DNA of 64,000 nucleotides from Syncephalastrum monosporum B8922 (taxonomy: Eukaryota > Mucoromycota > Mucoromycetes > Mucorales > Syncephalastraceae): positions 18,362 to 82,361 of the forward strand of contig JNEN01000637.1 in NCBI GenBank assembly GCA_000697355.1, in the 5' to 3' direction. Of the stretch, positions 23,244 to 34,192 are shown one piece after another (position 1 is the stretch's first letter; each line of letters starts with the position of its first letter). The notes beneath the pieces are model-generated. The model was not told the origin of the DNA, did no database searches, and saw nothing but the letters and a program-made list of their open reading frames with translations. The position numbers and the translations under genes were made by a program.

Positions 23244-24865
23244 ATGCTCTCCACTGCTTCCCGTTTGCGATTCTCAGCGATCGCCAAGCGCTCGTTTGCC
23301 ACTGCCTCGTCCGAAGCGAAGGCTGCTGTCGCCGATAAAAAGTACAAGGTCGTCGTCGTCGGTGCTGGTCCGGGTGGTCTGTCCGGTATGTCTTATAAGA
23401 ACGAAACGAGGAGGAGACGAGCACGCGTCCATCGGGTCATGTGCTCATGCCTATTCTAAACTAATCTAATCTCAATCTATGCACCTTTTCATGGCTCCCT
23501 CCAGTCTCGTCTACCTTGTCGCGCATGCTCGGCAAGGACCAAGTGGCCGTAATCGACCCGGCTTCGACCCATTATGTAAGCAGTCAGTCAGTCAGTCAGT
23601 CAGACAGACAGACAGACAGACAAGCGAGTCCATTACATACGTATCCTATACTCATTGCCATGACTACTCTTAGTACCAACCTCTGTGGACCTATGTCGGT
23701 GGTGGTCTCAAGAGCTTCGACGAGTCCAAGCGCCCCATGGAGGATTTGATTCCAGCCAACGCGGATTGGATCCAGCAGCGCGTGACCAAGCTCGACCCTG
23801 ACAACAACCAGGTCTCGCTCAACAATGGCAAGACCATCGGCTACGACTACCTCGTCGTTGCTGCCGGTATCCAAATCAACTGGGACCAGATCAAGGGTCT
23901 CCCCGAGGCTCTGGGTAAGGACGGCGTCACCTCCAACTACTCGCCCGACAGCGTTCAGAAGACGTGGAAGTTCATCCAGGAGTTCAAGGGCGGCAATGCC
24001 CTCTTCACCTTCCCCAACACGCCTCTCAAGGTACCTTCTATTCTCTAAACCCATTGTCTTCTGACAGCTCATTTTCTTCCTTTGTTTCATTCCTATCATT
24101 TAGTGTCCCGGTGCACCCACCAAGATTGTCTTCTTGGCCGAAGAGGCCTTCCGCGCCAACGGTGTCCGCGATAAGACCAACGTGATCTACAACACGAGCT
24201 TGGGCAAGATCTTTGGTGTGGACCACTATGGCCGCGTCCTACAGAGCCTTGCCGATGAGCGCGGCATCCAGGTCAACTTCCAGACAGAGCTGACCGAGAT
24301 CAATGCGGCCGACCGCAAGGCCACCTTCCGCAACAATGCCAACAAGGAAGTCAAGACCTACGACTATGACTTCTTGCACGTTGCGCCCCCACAGGGCCCG
24401 CCTACCTTTATCAAGGAGTCCAAGCTCGCCGATGCCGCCGGCTTCGTCGACGTCAACAAGCAGACCTTGCGCCACAACAAGTACAAGAACGTCTACGCGC
24501 TCGGTGACTGCTCGTCCCTGCCCACCTCCAAGACCGCGGCTGCCATCACGGGCGAGTCCGGCGTGCTCAAGCACAACCTCATTGCCGACCTCGAGGGCAA
24601 GTCGGTCGAGCAAGCGGAATACGACGGCTACACCTCCTGCCCGCTCATCGTCGGTCGTGAGCAGCTCATCCTTGCTGAGTTCTCCGGGTACACCGGCCAG
24701 CCTCTCGAGACGTTCCCTGTCGACCAGCGCACCATCAGCTCCGCCGCTCAGACCTTGAACAAGGAGGTCATCCCCGCGCTCTACTGGAACGGTCTTCTCC
24801 AGGGTATCTGGACCGGCCCCTCCAAGATCCGTGGTGCTCTCTCCCCCTTCCGCTCCACTAACTAG
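23244..24865 (+). CDS. SQR: Mitochondrial sulfide:quinone oxidoreductase
   Basis: Four exons, 23244-23385, 23505-23575, 23674-24030 and 24104-24865, give 443 aa. A basic, Ser/Ala-rich presequence (about 30 aa) predicts mitochondrial import. The FAD-binding motif GAGPGGLS follows at about 41-48, split by intron 1. Then come 'HYYQPLWTYVGGGL', 'YDYLVVAAGIQINW', 'LKCPGAPTK' with a redox Cys, 'YALGDCSSLPTSKTAAAI', and 'YTSCPLIV' with a second Cys. The paired cysteines and the layout match type II SQR (Hmt2/SQRDL). The enzyme oxidises H2S at the inner membrane, passes electrons to ubiquinone and forms persulfide. Intron 2 (23576-23673) carries a tetranucleotide microsatellite. The length agrees with the family (about 450 aa). 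Confidence 0.93.
23581..23620 (+). repeat. Tetranucleotide microsatellite (CAGT)5(CAGA)5
   Basis: Ten perfect 4-bp units, five CAGT then five CAGA, lie just inside intron 2 of the SQR gene, directly after the donor. The length is likely to vary between strains. Confidence 0.9.
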
Positions 24866-24991
24866 AGTTTTTTTTTCTTTTTCGAAATTGTTCTCAAAAC
24901 AAAGCAGCGCATGTCTGCCAGATATCATGTTTACTCCCATCCCAGGGAGCCGAACAACTTCCTAATCAGGCACCTTCTCCTTTTACTTTGA

Positions 24992-25700
24992 TTAAAAAAA
25001 TGCCCTCAACATACTGGAAACCTTAGAGCATTTGGTTGTATTCGTGCGTGCAATGTTACTGCTGCTGCTGCTGCTGTCGTTAATTTTCATACGCGATATG
25101 GCGAATGTTTCCTTGACGTCGAGATCGCGCTGCCACACTGTTTCACACCGTCGGTAAGCGAAAAACACTGACTGGCGCATATTGAAACCTCCAGTCGTAC
25201 ATTCTACATGTCCTGAGATGTTGTACGCGTCGTTGGGAACGATCACAAGTAGACCCCAGCGTTCATCTTTTTGCTTCTTGCCACTGGGACGTAATAAATA
25301 AGATTTTTGCACACTGCCTAGTCATAGGAAAAGTGGCATTTTCGAGGGCTACAGATGCTAGAATTTCCCCGTATAAATGGCTGTGAGGTTTTCGTGACGG
25401 ATCAATAACATTGGACGACCTTGCTAGAAAATAATAATGTATATCTGAAAGCGGTAGGCAGGGAGGTAGTGGCTCCATTGCAGCTCTAATCAAGAATAAA
25501 TATGTGTACATTCAAAGCCATTCCAGATTGTAGTGCTCTAAGCGCTTCTCAGTTACCTATCTGGTGGACGACATATTTGTGACCGCCAAACTGGCTCAGC
25601 TTGCTCAATCTTTTGCTATCAACCCCTTCGAGGGCAGTGGCAGCAACATTAAAAAAAATCGAACCCCATCAGCATAGCAAAAATGCAAGCGCTCTTTGAT
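24992..25700 (-). pseudogene. Possible gene or eroded gene of unknown type
   Basis: Three coding-like pieces occur in order on the minus strand. The first is 'LEGVDSKRLSKLSQFGGHK' (about 25560-25650), ending at a GTAACT donor. The second is 'RSSNVIDPSRKPHSHLYGEI' (about 25360-25425), preceded by a TTTTCTAG acceptor in the matching phase. The third is 'SGKKQKDERWGLLVIVPND' onward (24992-25290), ending in a poly-Ser tract coded by CAG-type repeats. The first two join cleanly. Between the second and third the frame shifts by one base and the only candidate intron is about 30 nt, too short. It is either a pseudogene or a gene whose splicing I have misread. No domain is recognised. Confidence 0.3.
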
Positions 25701-25880
25701 CAAAGAAGTGCCTAATTGGGAAATTGTTCAATCCTCTTGGTTTGAGGTCCGTGCGCACTCTAAGCCTCATAATCCTGCAATGAATAGGAATGCTCGTCAC
25801 GCTTTTGACAAATTAAGCATACAGGCACACACACGCATTTGCGTTCTCGCTTGAACTTTTTTATACAGTCAACGATTGTC

Positions 25881-28800
25881 ATGGCCGGTGCGACCAAGCG
25901 AAAGGCAACCCACGCGACGGCCCCCGCTAAAAAGGTAGTGTGCCCACTCTATGCCCTTTTCCCCCTTGTACTGACCTTTGTTTTAGGTGGCTCGTTCGGC
26001 AACAAAACCCGCCAAAGCGCAACCTGTCAAACCAACAGACGACGACGAAGAATGGGGCGGCATCGGTGACGACGCTGAGGATCTGATGGAGGCAGCACAG
26101 ACGGGAAAATATGATTTTGGTGGTGATGACGACGACGACGATGAAGAGGGCGATTGGGAATCGCAGAGCGATGAGGACATGGAAAGCGATCCGGAGCAGG
26201 TGAAGAAGCTCAGTGCTTCCAACGTCACTGACGCTGCGGGTGGCGAGCTCGAGGGTCTCAAGGAGACCTACGATCTGTTCAAGTCCAACATTTTCAAGCT
26301 GCAGGTAGATTGTTGTCTCACTTTCCATCTTGATGTCGAGACTGACCGCATGCGTTAGATTGATGAGCTGCTCCAAGAAGTGAGCGTTCCTTATGATAAG
26401 CACAAGTCGCTCAAAAGGGCACTGGAGCACCTGAAACAGACGATGGAAGGTATCCCGCAAGGTCAAGACATGCTGTTGACCGAGTTTATGGAGGCCATGG
26501 CGAAAAAGGACGTGGCGGTCCCCTTGACGCAGACCGCACCGCCGAGCGATGCCAAATACAAGTTCTGCTTCGAGAAGCCTGCGTCGGTGAGCGTCGTGGG
26601 CAGCTATGCGCTCAAAGCCGTAGCCAAGACCAAGGCCGGCTTTAACGTGGATCTGTCTGTTGAGATGCCCAATACGGTGTTCCAAGAAAAGGACACGGTT
26701 AACCACCGCTATTTCTACAAACGCGCCTGCTACCTTGCTGTACTCGCCCAGGCCATCCGCGACACGAAGAAGGGCTTTGAGCTGGAATACTCGCTCCTCG
26801 ACGGCGACGCGCACCGGCCCATTCTGCTTGTCAAACCCCCGAAAGGTAAGAAAAGAGAGAGAGAGAGGGATATAAAGCGCTTGCAGTGCGGCGGAAGAGA
26901 GATATTGATTACTCTTTGGTGGCATAGACCGCTCGCCCTTGGACTTTCACAAATCCAAATGCGTCATTCGCATTTTACCATGCATCGCCTCTGACACATT
27001 CCCCTACTACCGACTCGCGCCCGGACGCAACAATGTTCGCACAGCCAACGACGACGAAACGACCGAGCGACCGACGCCCCAGTACAACGCCTCGCTTTTG
27101 CAGGACACCACATTTTCATTCAGCCTCGCCTTCCTCTACCAGCACAGCAAACATTGCGCCGCTTTTACGGACGCCGTTTTGCTCAGCAAGGTCTGGCTCT
27201 ACCAGCGCAGACTCGCTCAGACCACTGGTTTTACGCCTTTCCTGTTCTCTGTCATCATGGGCTACTTGCTCCAGGGCGGTATGCCCGCTGGTGGTAAGAA
27301 GCTCTCGGCCGGCCACAGCTCGTACCAGCTTATCCGCGGTACGTTCGACTACCTCGCAACCCACGATATCACACAGAACCCCATCTTTATCGGTCAGTCC
27401 GACCACGCCGAGTTTACCGAAAAGCATTTTGTCGATCACTATGAGGTCGTCATCGTCGACCCGACGGGTACGGTCAACCTGGCGTCCCAGCTGACCTTGT
27501 CCGGATGGAAGCAGGTCCAGTATGAAGCCAAGCGGGCGATGGACATGCTGAACGACCCAGCCGACCAGTTTGACTGCATGTTCTTGAAGAATGTGGGTGA
27601 CAATAAGCTCAAATATGACCACTTGCTGAGGTAAGGCCCGCTAGGAAGAAACCTTTCTATTTTTATTGCTTTACTCACCTCTGCGCTTAGTGTGCGCGTG
27701 CCGGAGGAACCTCTCAAGACCTATGATGCTGCCAACGCGGCCGAATACCCCATTTACGCCGAATTCTTTGCGAAGCAACTTGGCGCGATCCTCACCCGCG
27801 GTTTGACGGACCGCGCCTACCTCGTCGCCGTTCAATACTCCAACGACCTTACTTGGCCGCTCGGCGGCACCGCCTCCATCCCAGAAACCACCCTTAACGT
27901 TGGCATCATCCTGAATGCAGAAACGTATGCGCGTCTGGTCGACCAAGGGCCTACTGCCCAAGAAAAAGAGGAGGCGGACGCGTTCCGCGCCTTTTGGGGC
28001 GACAAGGCCGAGCTGCGTCGTTTCAAGGACGGCAGTATTCTCGAGAGTGTGGTGTGGGAGACGCGCGGCTACGAGCAGCGCAGTCTGATTGTGCAGCAGA
28101 TCATCCAACATCTTGTGCAGCGTCATTTCAATGTCTCACGCAAAAAGATCCACTATTGGGCCGGCCAGCTGTATCCCTACACGCATCTCGCCGACACGGT
28201 ACCCGACCACTTTTACAACCGCGAGCTCGAGGTCACCGGTTTCCAGCCCGTGATGGGCGTCTATCAAGAGTTCGCCAAGCGGCTGCGGTCGGTCGACGAC
28301 GCTCTGCCCATCCTGATTTCCAATCTGTATCCGGTGTCGCCTGCGCTGCGCTACACGTCCGTGCACCTGCCCCATCCCATTGACTTCAACAAGGCTGCGC
28401 GCTACCCGACCTCGCTCCGCTATGTGGAAGCACTGGATGTTCTTGTCCAGCTCGAAAACTCGGCACGCTGGCCTGATGACCCGGCCGAGCTGCACAAGGT
28501 GAAATATGCGTTTTACTGCAAGATGGCGGAGCAACTCCAGAATGCGGGTGCATCCCACACACATGTCGTCGTAGAGGACGCATTGGAGACCAACCCCCTG
28601 GCGGATCGGGGCTACCTCGACGTCTATTTCCAGGGCTACATCTTCCGGTGTCACATCTACCTCGCACAAGAAGCTGACCTTCTTAAGAACCTGTCAACGC
28701 GCCAAAAGGAGACGGACGAAAAGAAGAAAACCCTCGCACAGCTCGCGCTGGATCGTCACCTGCATCAGTTCCGCTACCGTCGTACACACGCCTACGCCAT

Positions 28801-29780
28801 CCAGGCCGCCTGTGCAAAGTACCCTGCGCTTTCGTCTACCATCCGACTCGCCAAGCGATGGCTCGGCGCGCACTTACTGACACGTCATGTTTCGGAAGAG
28901 CTCTGTGAGCTGCTGTGCGCGCACATCTTCAAGGAACCCTACCCATGGTCGACCCCGACCAGCACGTTCGCCGGCTTCGTCCGCTTTTTGCATCTCCTCG
29001 CGACCTGGGACTGGCGCAAGACACCGCTCGTGGTGGATCTCCAGAGCGAGATCTCGACAAGCGACCGCGATGCGGCTTTCAAGCATTTCACAGACCTGCG
29101 CGGACGCAACCCACAAATGACACTTGGCGCGCTGTGTGTCGCGACCCCGGACGATCTCGAGGGTCTGCGGTGGACGCGGCACAAGCCATCCAAGCCCGTC
29201 GCCGGTCGATTGCAGATGCTCGCTCAGGCCGCCCTCGGCGTGCTCAGCGAAGCCATCACCCAGGGCTCAGAAAAAGCCCTCAAGGTAAAGCGCCACAGGT
29301 CATCCTTTGTGTCGTGTCCATCATGCTGATCGTCTTAATATCTTATAGCGCATCTTTGCCACACCTCTGGAGGACTATCACGCAGTGTTCAAATTCAAGC
29401 CGTCGCTTTGCACGCGGTACTATGAGAACCTGCGGCCAGAAGCCGACCCGATGATGGGCAAATCACAGTTGGATACCAAGGTCTATGCCAAGCTGGACCC
29501 CATTACCGAATTTGTGGACGAGCTCGAGCGCATCTATGGTGACACTGTCTTGTTTTTCCACGACACATACGGCGGCGACCGACTGGCGGTGGTGTGGAAT
29601 CCCCTCGAGGCCGAGCCACGCAAGTTCAAGGTAGCGAACAAGTTCAACAGCCGGCCGGTGGATATCAATGCCAAGGGCAAGCTGGAGGGCACATCCGACC
29701 TGTGCGTACCCAACTTTGATGCCATAGCGGCCGAGATTGCAAGGATCGGCGGCGATCTGATCGAACAACAGACCAACTAA
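25881..29780 (+). CDS. UTP22: U3 snoRNP-associated protein Utp22 / Nrap
   Basis: Six exons, 25881-25934, 25987-26304, 26359-26845, 26928-27630, 27691-29284 and 29349-29780, give 1195 aa (yeast Utp22 is about 1240). The N-terminus is basic then strongly acidic (a run of Asp near 85). The first Nrap domain has the nucleotidyltransferase-like 'VGSYALKAVAKTKAGFNVDL', where the expected second catalytic acid is replaced, as in other inactive Nrap proteins. 'HSSYQLIRGTFDYLATHD' lies in the next helical domain; 'LRRFKDGSILESVVWE' and 'RLAKRWLGAHLL' mark the second NTase/OAS1-like unit. By family it is a scaffold of the SSU processome in the nucleolus, working with Rrp7 and CK2 in 18S rRNA maturation. 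All junctions are phase-consistent. Confidence 0.92.
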
Positions 29781-30208
29781 GCAGCATTTCAATAATATTA
29801 ATAAAAGCATCCTCTTCCTGTTTCTTTTTTGCATTTCACACTATGCACCGTACTGATAATGGCGTAACTGATAGATCTACTTATGGTACTTTGGTACTTT
29901 GGTACTTTGGTACTTTGGTATTCGTAGGTCAATATAAAAATTATCTTGCGATAGAATGCTGTGGCCCCTTACGCCGCGGCGTTGAGAGTTTAGGCCGAAG
30001 TGACTCCTCTGACGCAAAGCAACGAAGATAGATGCTGTCCTAAACAAGCTCTCTATATTGCCTATCTGTGTGCTGCATGTATGGCTTTTAAATTTTGGAG
30101 TGCAGAAACGAGCATAAAAAGGCGGGTCACCTGATCCCACTTTTGTAGTCCAGAGGGCATTGCGCATGATGATCGAAACTCAGCGTCCTTTTTACTACTT
30201 TATCCGGG
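29781..30208. other. Intergenic with an 8-bp tandem repeat
   Basis: This gap between Utp22 and ATG16 holds an exact 8-bp tandem (unit GGTACTTT, about 4.5 copies) at 29885-29920. Nothing else is supportable. Confidence 0.6.
29885..29920. repeat. 8-bp tandem repeat (GGTACTTT)4.5
   Basis: Four perfect units plus half a unit are seen by eye, about 105 bp after the Utp22 stop codon. Confidence 0.9.
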
Positions 30209-32655
30209 ATGGCGACAATCACCTTCCGGGATGCCATTCTTGCCCAATTAGAAGCACGCGATAGACGAGAAAATGCCTACGCGGATACAATTCATGCCAG
30301 TTAGTCTTGCATCGTCGTCGTTGTGCTGTTTACTTTGCGATTGACACTTGCATTGGCGTTAGACCAGCGCCTCGTGGAAAAGATCATTGACCTGCAGTCG
30401 AAAAGCAAAGATCTCGAGTCAGCGAGGCGAGCGCTTGAGCGGCAAAGCACTGAGGATAAAGACAGTCAAGGGTGAGTCGAGGGTGGCAAAAGGATGTCAC
30501 AAAAGAGCGAGGAGGCAGCTGCTGACCGTTCTTATTCAGGTCGCTCGCGGGTGGCGGCGGAAACCAAAAGCGCGTGGCCGAGCTGAATCAACGCATCCAG
30601 GAACTGCATGAAGAACGGGCGGATATGTACAAGGTCCAGAGCGAAAACGCACAGCGTCTGGTGCATATGAATGATCAACTGCGTATCAAGGAGGAGGCCG
30701 AGAAAGCCAGTACCCTTGAGTAGGTCATACTCTCTCTCTATAGGATGCATATGACTTAGAGGCCTTTGACAGGATCCAGGAGCTTAAGACGCACGTGAAA
30801 CAGCTTGCGTCGAAATGCGATCTTCAGATGCAGCAGCTGAAAGAAAAGGACGTCACAATCCAGGTACGAGCACACACCGATTACCTACCGAGACCACCTC
30901 TGACGGGAACATAGATCCTGCAAGATGAAGTTGCGGCGATCCAGCTCGAGATCACGACCATGGAAGAGCGCAACAAAAAGCTGGAGAAAGAAAATGCACA
31001 GCTTCTGCAGCGCTGGCTCGACAAGATGAATCAGGAGGCCGAAAAAATGAATGAGGCCACTCAGTTTTACGAGAGGCAAGTAAAACACGGGTTGGGTTAG
31101 GGTTCGCGTCCATCTGACCCCGCCTCTAGTTTCCTAGAGCAAGCGCGCAGCGTAGGCCAAACCATTCGGAAAAGCGGCGGCAAATGGATTCTGCGCCCTG
31201 CTTCGACGGCCGGGACAGACGAGGAACCCAAAGGCATGCAAGAGCCACCGCGCCATGCCATGGTGACGCTGCCCAATGCGCCCGCCCGCGAATGGCACAT
31301 GCATGACAGTGAGGTCTTTTGTATTCAAACCTCCTCCACCGGTAGCCTGTTTGCCACCGGCTCGGCCGACCGAAAAATCAAGCTCTACGATGCCAAGACG
31401 GGGAATACCGTCCAAACGCTCAGTGGTGCACTTCAGACCATCACCTCCGTCCGGTTCAACCCCACCGATGAACTGATCTTAGGCACCTCGACGGACAATG
31501 CTACTCGTGTATGGAGTCTCAGCACAAACCGCGTCAAGGTAAATTGCTCAAGTGGGTGTCACCTCGCATGTTGACATCGGGATAGCATACGCTGACGGGA
31601 CACATCGGCAAAGTATATGCCGCCCAGTTTACGGCTGATTCCAAACGCGTGGTAGGTCCAAGCATAGCCTAGACGGGACAAAGGTCTGATATCGTTTGAG
31701 AACAGATATCAGGGAGTCATGACCGTACATTGAAAGTCTGGGATTTGCAACGCGGCTATTGTAGGTTAGAAACATGGTATACCAATTTTTCTAATGCAAG
31801 CTCAGGTACACGTACAATCTTTACCTTTTCAAGTTGCAATGACCTAGCTCTCGTGGATGCGGATGGGTATGAATAGCCAAAATGGAATATAGAGCGCATC
31901 TTCACTTATTCGAGCATGACAGGCAGACATTGGTGAGTGGCCATCTCGATAACCACGTACGTATATGGGATACGCGAACCGGCAATGCTATCAAGGAATT
32001 GGCGTCGGTCCACTCGGGTCAAATCACATCTGTTTCCATCTCACCCGGTAAGTAAAGCAGGGAAAAAAAAAGCAAAAACAAGTCCTGACGATCATGGCAC
32101 CTAATCGTTTCAGATGGGTCCAAGCTACTGACCAATTCGCGCGATAATACCCTGAAACTTGTCGATCTGCGCATGTATGATGTCGTGGCTACATATCAGT
32201 AAGTACTCAGATGAGAAGTATGCGTCCTTTGTTTGACACTGGTCAGAGCGGAGACCTATCGTAATGGTGCCAACTGGTCCAGAGCTTGCTTCAGGTAAGA
32301 GTAAAAAGGGGATTCTCTCAACGGCTGTTCAAACTTTTCCCTTTGAAAAAGTCCGGATGGAAACTACGTAGCAGCTGGATCTTCAGGTATGCATCGTAGA
32401 ATGTGACAGAAGGCGAGACACTGATGCGCCTTTAGATGGCATGTTGCATGTCTGGGATACAGGGAGCAGAAAATTGGAGCGAGCCGTGAAAGCACATAGG
32501 TATAAAGTGATGTCCACAGATGAGATCAGTTGCTTACCTAATTTGTACGTAGTGGCGTCATATGTGGAGTGTCATGGAACCCTACGGGTAGCTATCTGTA
32601 TAGCGCGGACATGAACAAGGGCATTTGCATGTGGAGTACGGCGCTCGAGGCATAG
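30209..32655 (+). CDS. ATG16: Autophagy protein ATG16 with WD40 propeller
   Basis: Fifteen exons: 30209-30299, 30363-30471, 30540-30719, 30773-30863, 30915-31075, 31130-31538, 31586-31651, 31706-31760, 31806-31866, 31923-32047, 32114-32198, 32247-32294, 32352-32386, 32436-32499 and 32553-32655. They give about 560 aa. Residues 1-40 form the Atg5-binding helix region, about 40-220 a long coiled coil ('ILQDEVAAIQLEI', 'ENAQLLQRWLDKMNQEA'), then a linker and seven WD40 repeats ('LFATGSADRKIKLYD', 'ISGSHDRTLKVWDL', 'LVSGHLDNHVRIWD' and others). With Atg5-Atg12 it forms the E3-like complex that conjugates Atg8/LC3 to phosphatidylethanolamine. Budding-yeast Atg16 lacks the propeller; this has the animal ATG16L layout. 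Intron 5 uses a GC donor (AG/GCAAGT at 31076), needed to keep the propeller in frame. Confidence 0.9.
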
Positions 32656-32782
32656 AAGGAGTCAATAGATTTATTATAGACGGGTATGAACTGCTTAGGA
32701 AACTTCGAGTTTTTTCATATGATTGTACTTGGGTAGGACCTAACATGGAAGACAAAAAGGGAAGCTTATCAGAGACGACTAT

Positions 32783-33600
32783 TTAATAAATACGCCTACC
32801 TACCTCTCGCAGGTACTCAAGGTGTCGCGCATGAAGGGCTGCCTGAGTCTATAACATGATGACTCGTTTTTCAGTGAAATGCGTTGCAAGTATGTTACGG
32901 TCTACTTACGGGAAAGACTTCGCTTTGTTTCCGACGACTGGATTTGCTGCCATAGATGATGGTCATATCCGCCACGGTCTCGTTGCTTTCAGTGGAGCAG
33001 GCAGCACCGACCACACAATGGTTGCCAATGGTGGTCGTGCCGAGTACTTTGGACCGTGCTTCAAAGATGTTGTTGTTTCCGATCCGCGCTCCTTCCACCG
33101 CTGTTTCCTTTGGTCAGTCTTTTGCTTCGTTCCTAGCAGTTACTTACAGCAGCCCACTTCGAAAACGTTCTCGTCACCGATCACCAAAGGTGACGTGTTT
33201 CTAGACCGGGTAAGTTCCACGCGTTCCATAAGCAACGTCCTGGCTGACTCACTTGTTTATTATGAGCGCGTTCTCTTCAATGATATTGTTCTTGCCAATA
33301 TAGATTGGACCATTCTCAGCAATGACGCGGCACTGAGGATGAAGTACGGTGCCTAAATGCAAAAAAAAAAAGGAAAGAAAAGAAAAGAAAAGAAAAGCTC
33401 TGTGAGCGTTTCTTCCTTCTCACTAAGCTCAGCATCGCAAAAGGTTAACTGCCGGACCTGCACCTGAACGAGGCATGAGTGAGCATGATAGATGCGAAGG
33501 AGGGATAAAGAAAGGTACCAATCGAGATCTCGCCTTTCAGCTCTGTTTCCTGGCAAACGATAGATTTAGGGCCGACCGTGATCCGATGCCTGGTTGCCAT
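32783..33600 (-). CDS. DCTN6: Dynactin subunit 6 (p27)
   Basis: Five exons, 33600-33519, 33352-33253, 33200-33148, 33100-32910 and 32848-32783, give 163 aa. The protein is a left-handed beta-helix of hexapeptide turns ('[17 protein letters not shown]', '[15 protein letters not shown]', '[11 protein letters not shown]', '[14 protein letters not shown]', '[12 protein letters not shown]'), ending with '[15 protein letters not shown]' and a final helix '[11 protein letters not shown]'. This order matches p27, which pairs with p25 at the pointed end of dynactin and helps select cargo for dynein. Intron 1 (33518-33353) is long for the window and holds a CTTTT-type low-complexity tract. The gene converges on ATG16, with 127 bp between stop codons. 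Confidence 0.88.
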
Positions 33601-34192
33601 TAGGTGAAAAGAAGAAAAAGAGAAAGCGCAGTATTGGAAGAGCGGCTGCAGGCATGCATGGACTTACAATTATAACCCGACTGAAATTGAATATGATTTC
33701 GTTACTGATACCGTTTCGAGAAAATCCATGGTGTGTATGCTTCAACGCTGGATTATACTCATCGGCTACACACGATATACAGCCCATTACACTGTGTATC
33801 AGTGTCCTGCTATAAGTCTTATGCTGTCGGCTCGACCTAAAATGCAGGCTCAAGATTGCATGCGAAAAGGGGATCACGCTCTCGCAGCTTTTGGATCCAT
33901 TCCAGTTTGTGTTGTGATTGGCCAGATTAAGTAATGCCGCGAAAAGGGACAGACTACAAAGAAGTAGGCACAAAGACCAACTGAATGCTACTTGTCAAAG
34001 GTAAACAAGCGTTTAGCTCAGTATATAATGGTAGTACCCGCCCGCAGTATATTAGTACACTGTGTTTTTCTTTGTCGGCATGAGGTGACACGACAGATGC
34101 AAGTGTCTCGTCCGTCCCGCAACCAGCCTGGGCGTTCTCGTGTAAATCCTTTTCTTCTCTTTCTGTTCCCTTTCTGGAAAGGCGCCTTTAAA
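33601..34192. other. Divergent promoter region, dynactin p27 / family gene A
   Basis: It contains a TATA-like element 'agtatataatgg' (about 34018-34029) placed to serve family gene A, and a pyrimidine-rich leader (about 34145-34180). A 'tagctcagtatataatggtag' stretch superficially looks like a tRNA D-arm but has no B box or anticodon arm. Confidence 0.4.

Noticed and set aside
30773..30920. Suspected frameshift in ATG16 exon 4
   Set aside because: It came from miscounting a run of A; with the correct count the exon is 91 nt and the coiled coil stays in frame.
34008..34060. tRNA-like D-arm ('tagctcagtatataatggtag')
   Set aside because: No B box, anticodon arm or acceptor pairing; better explained as a TATA-containing promoter.
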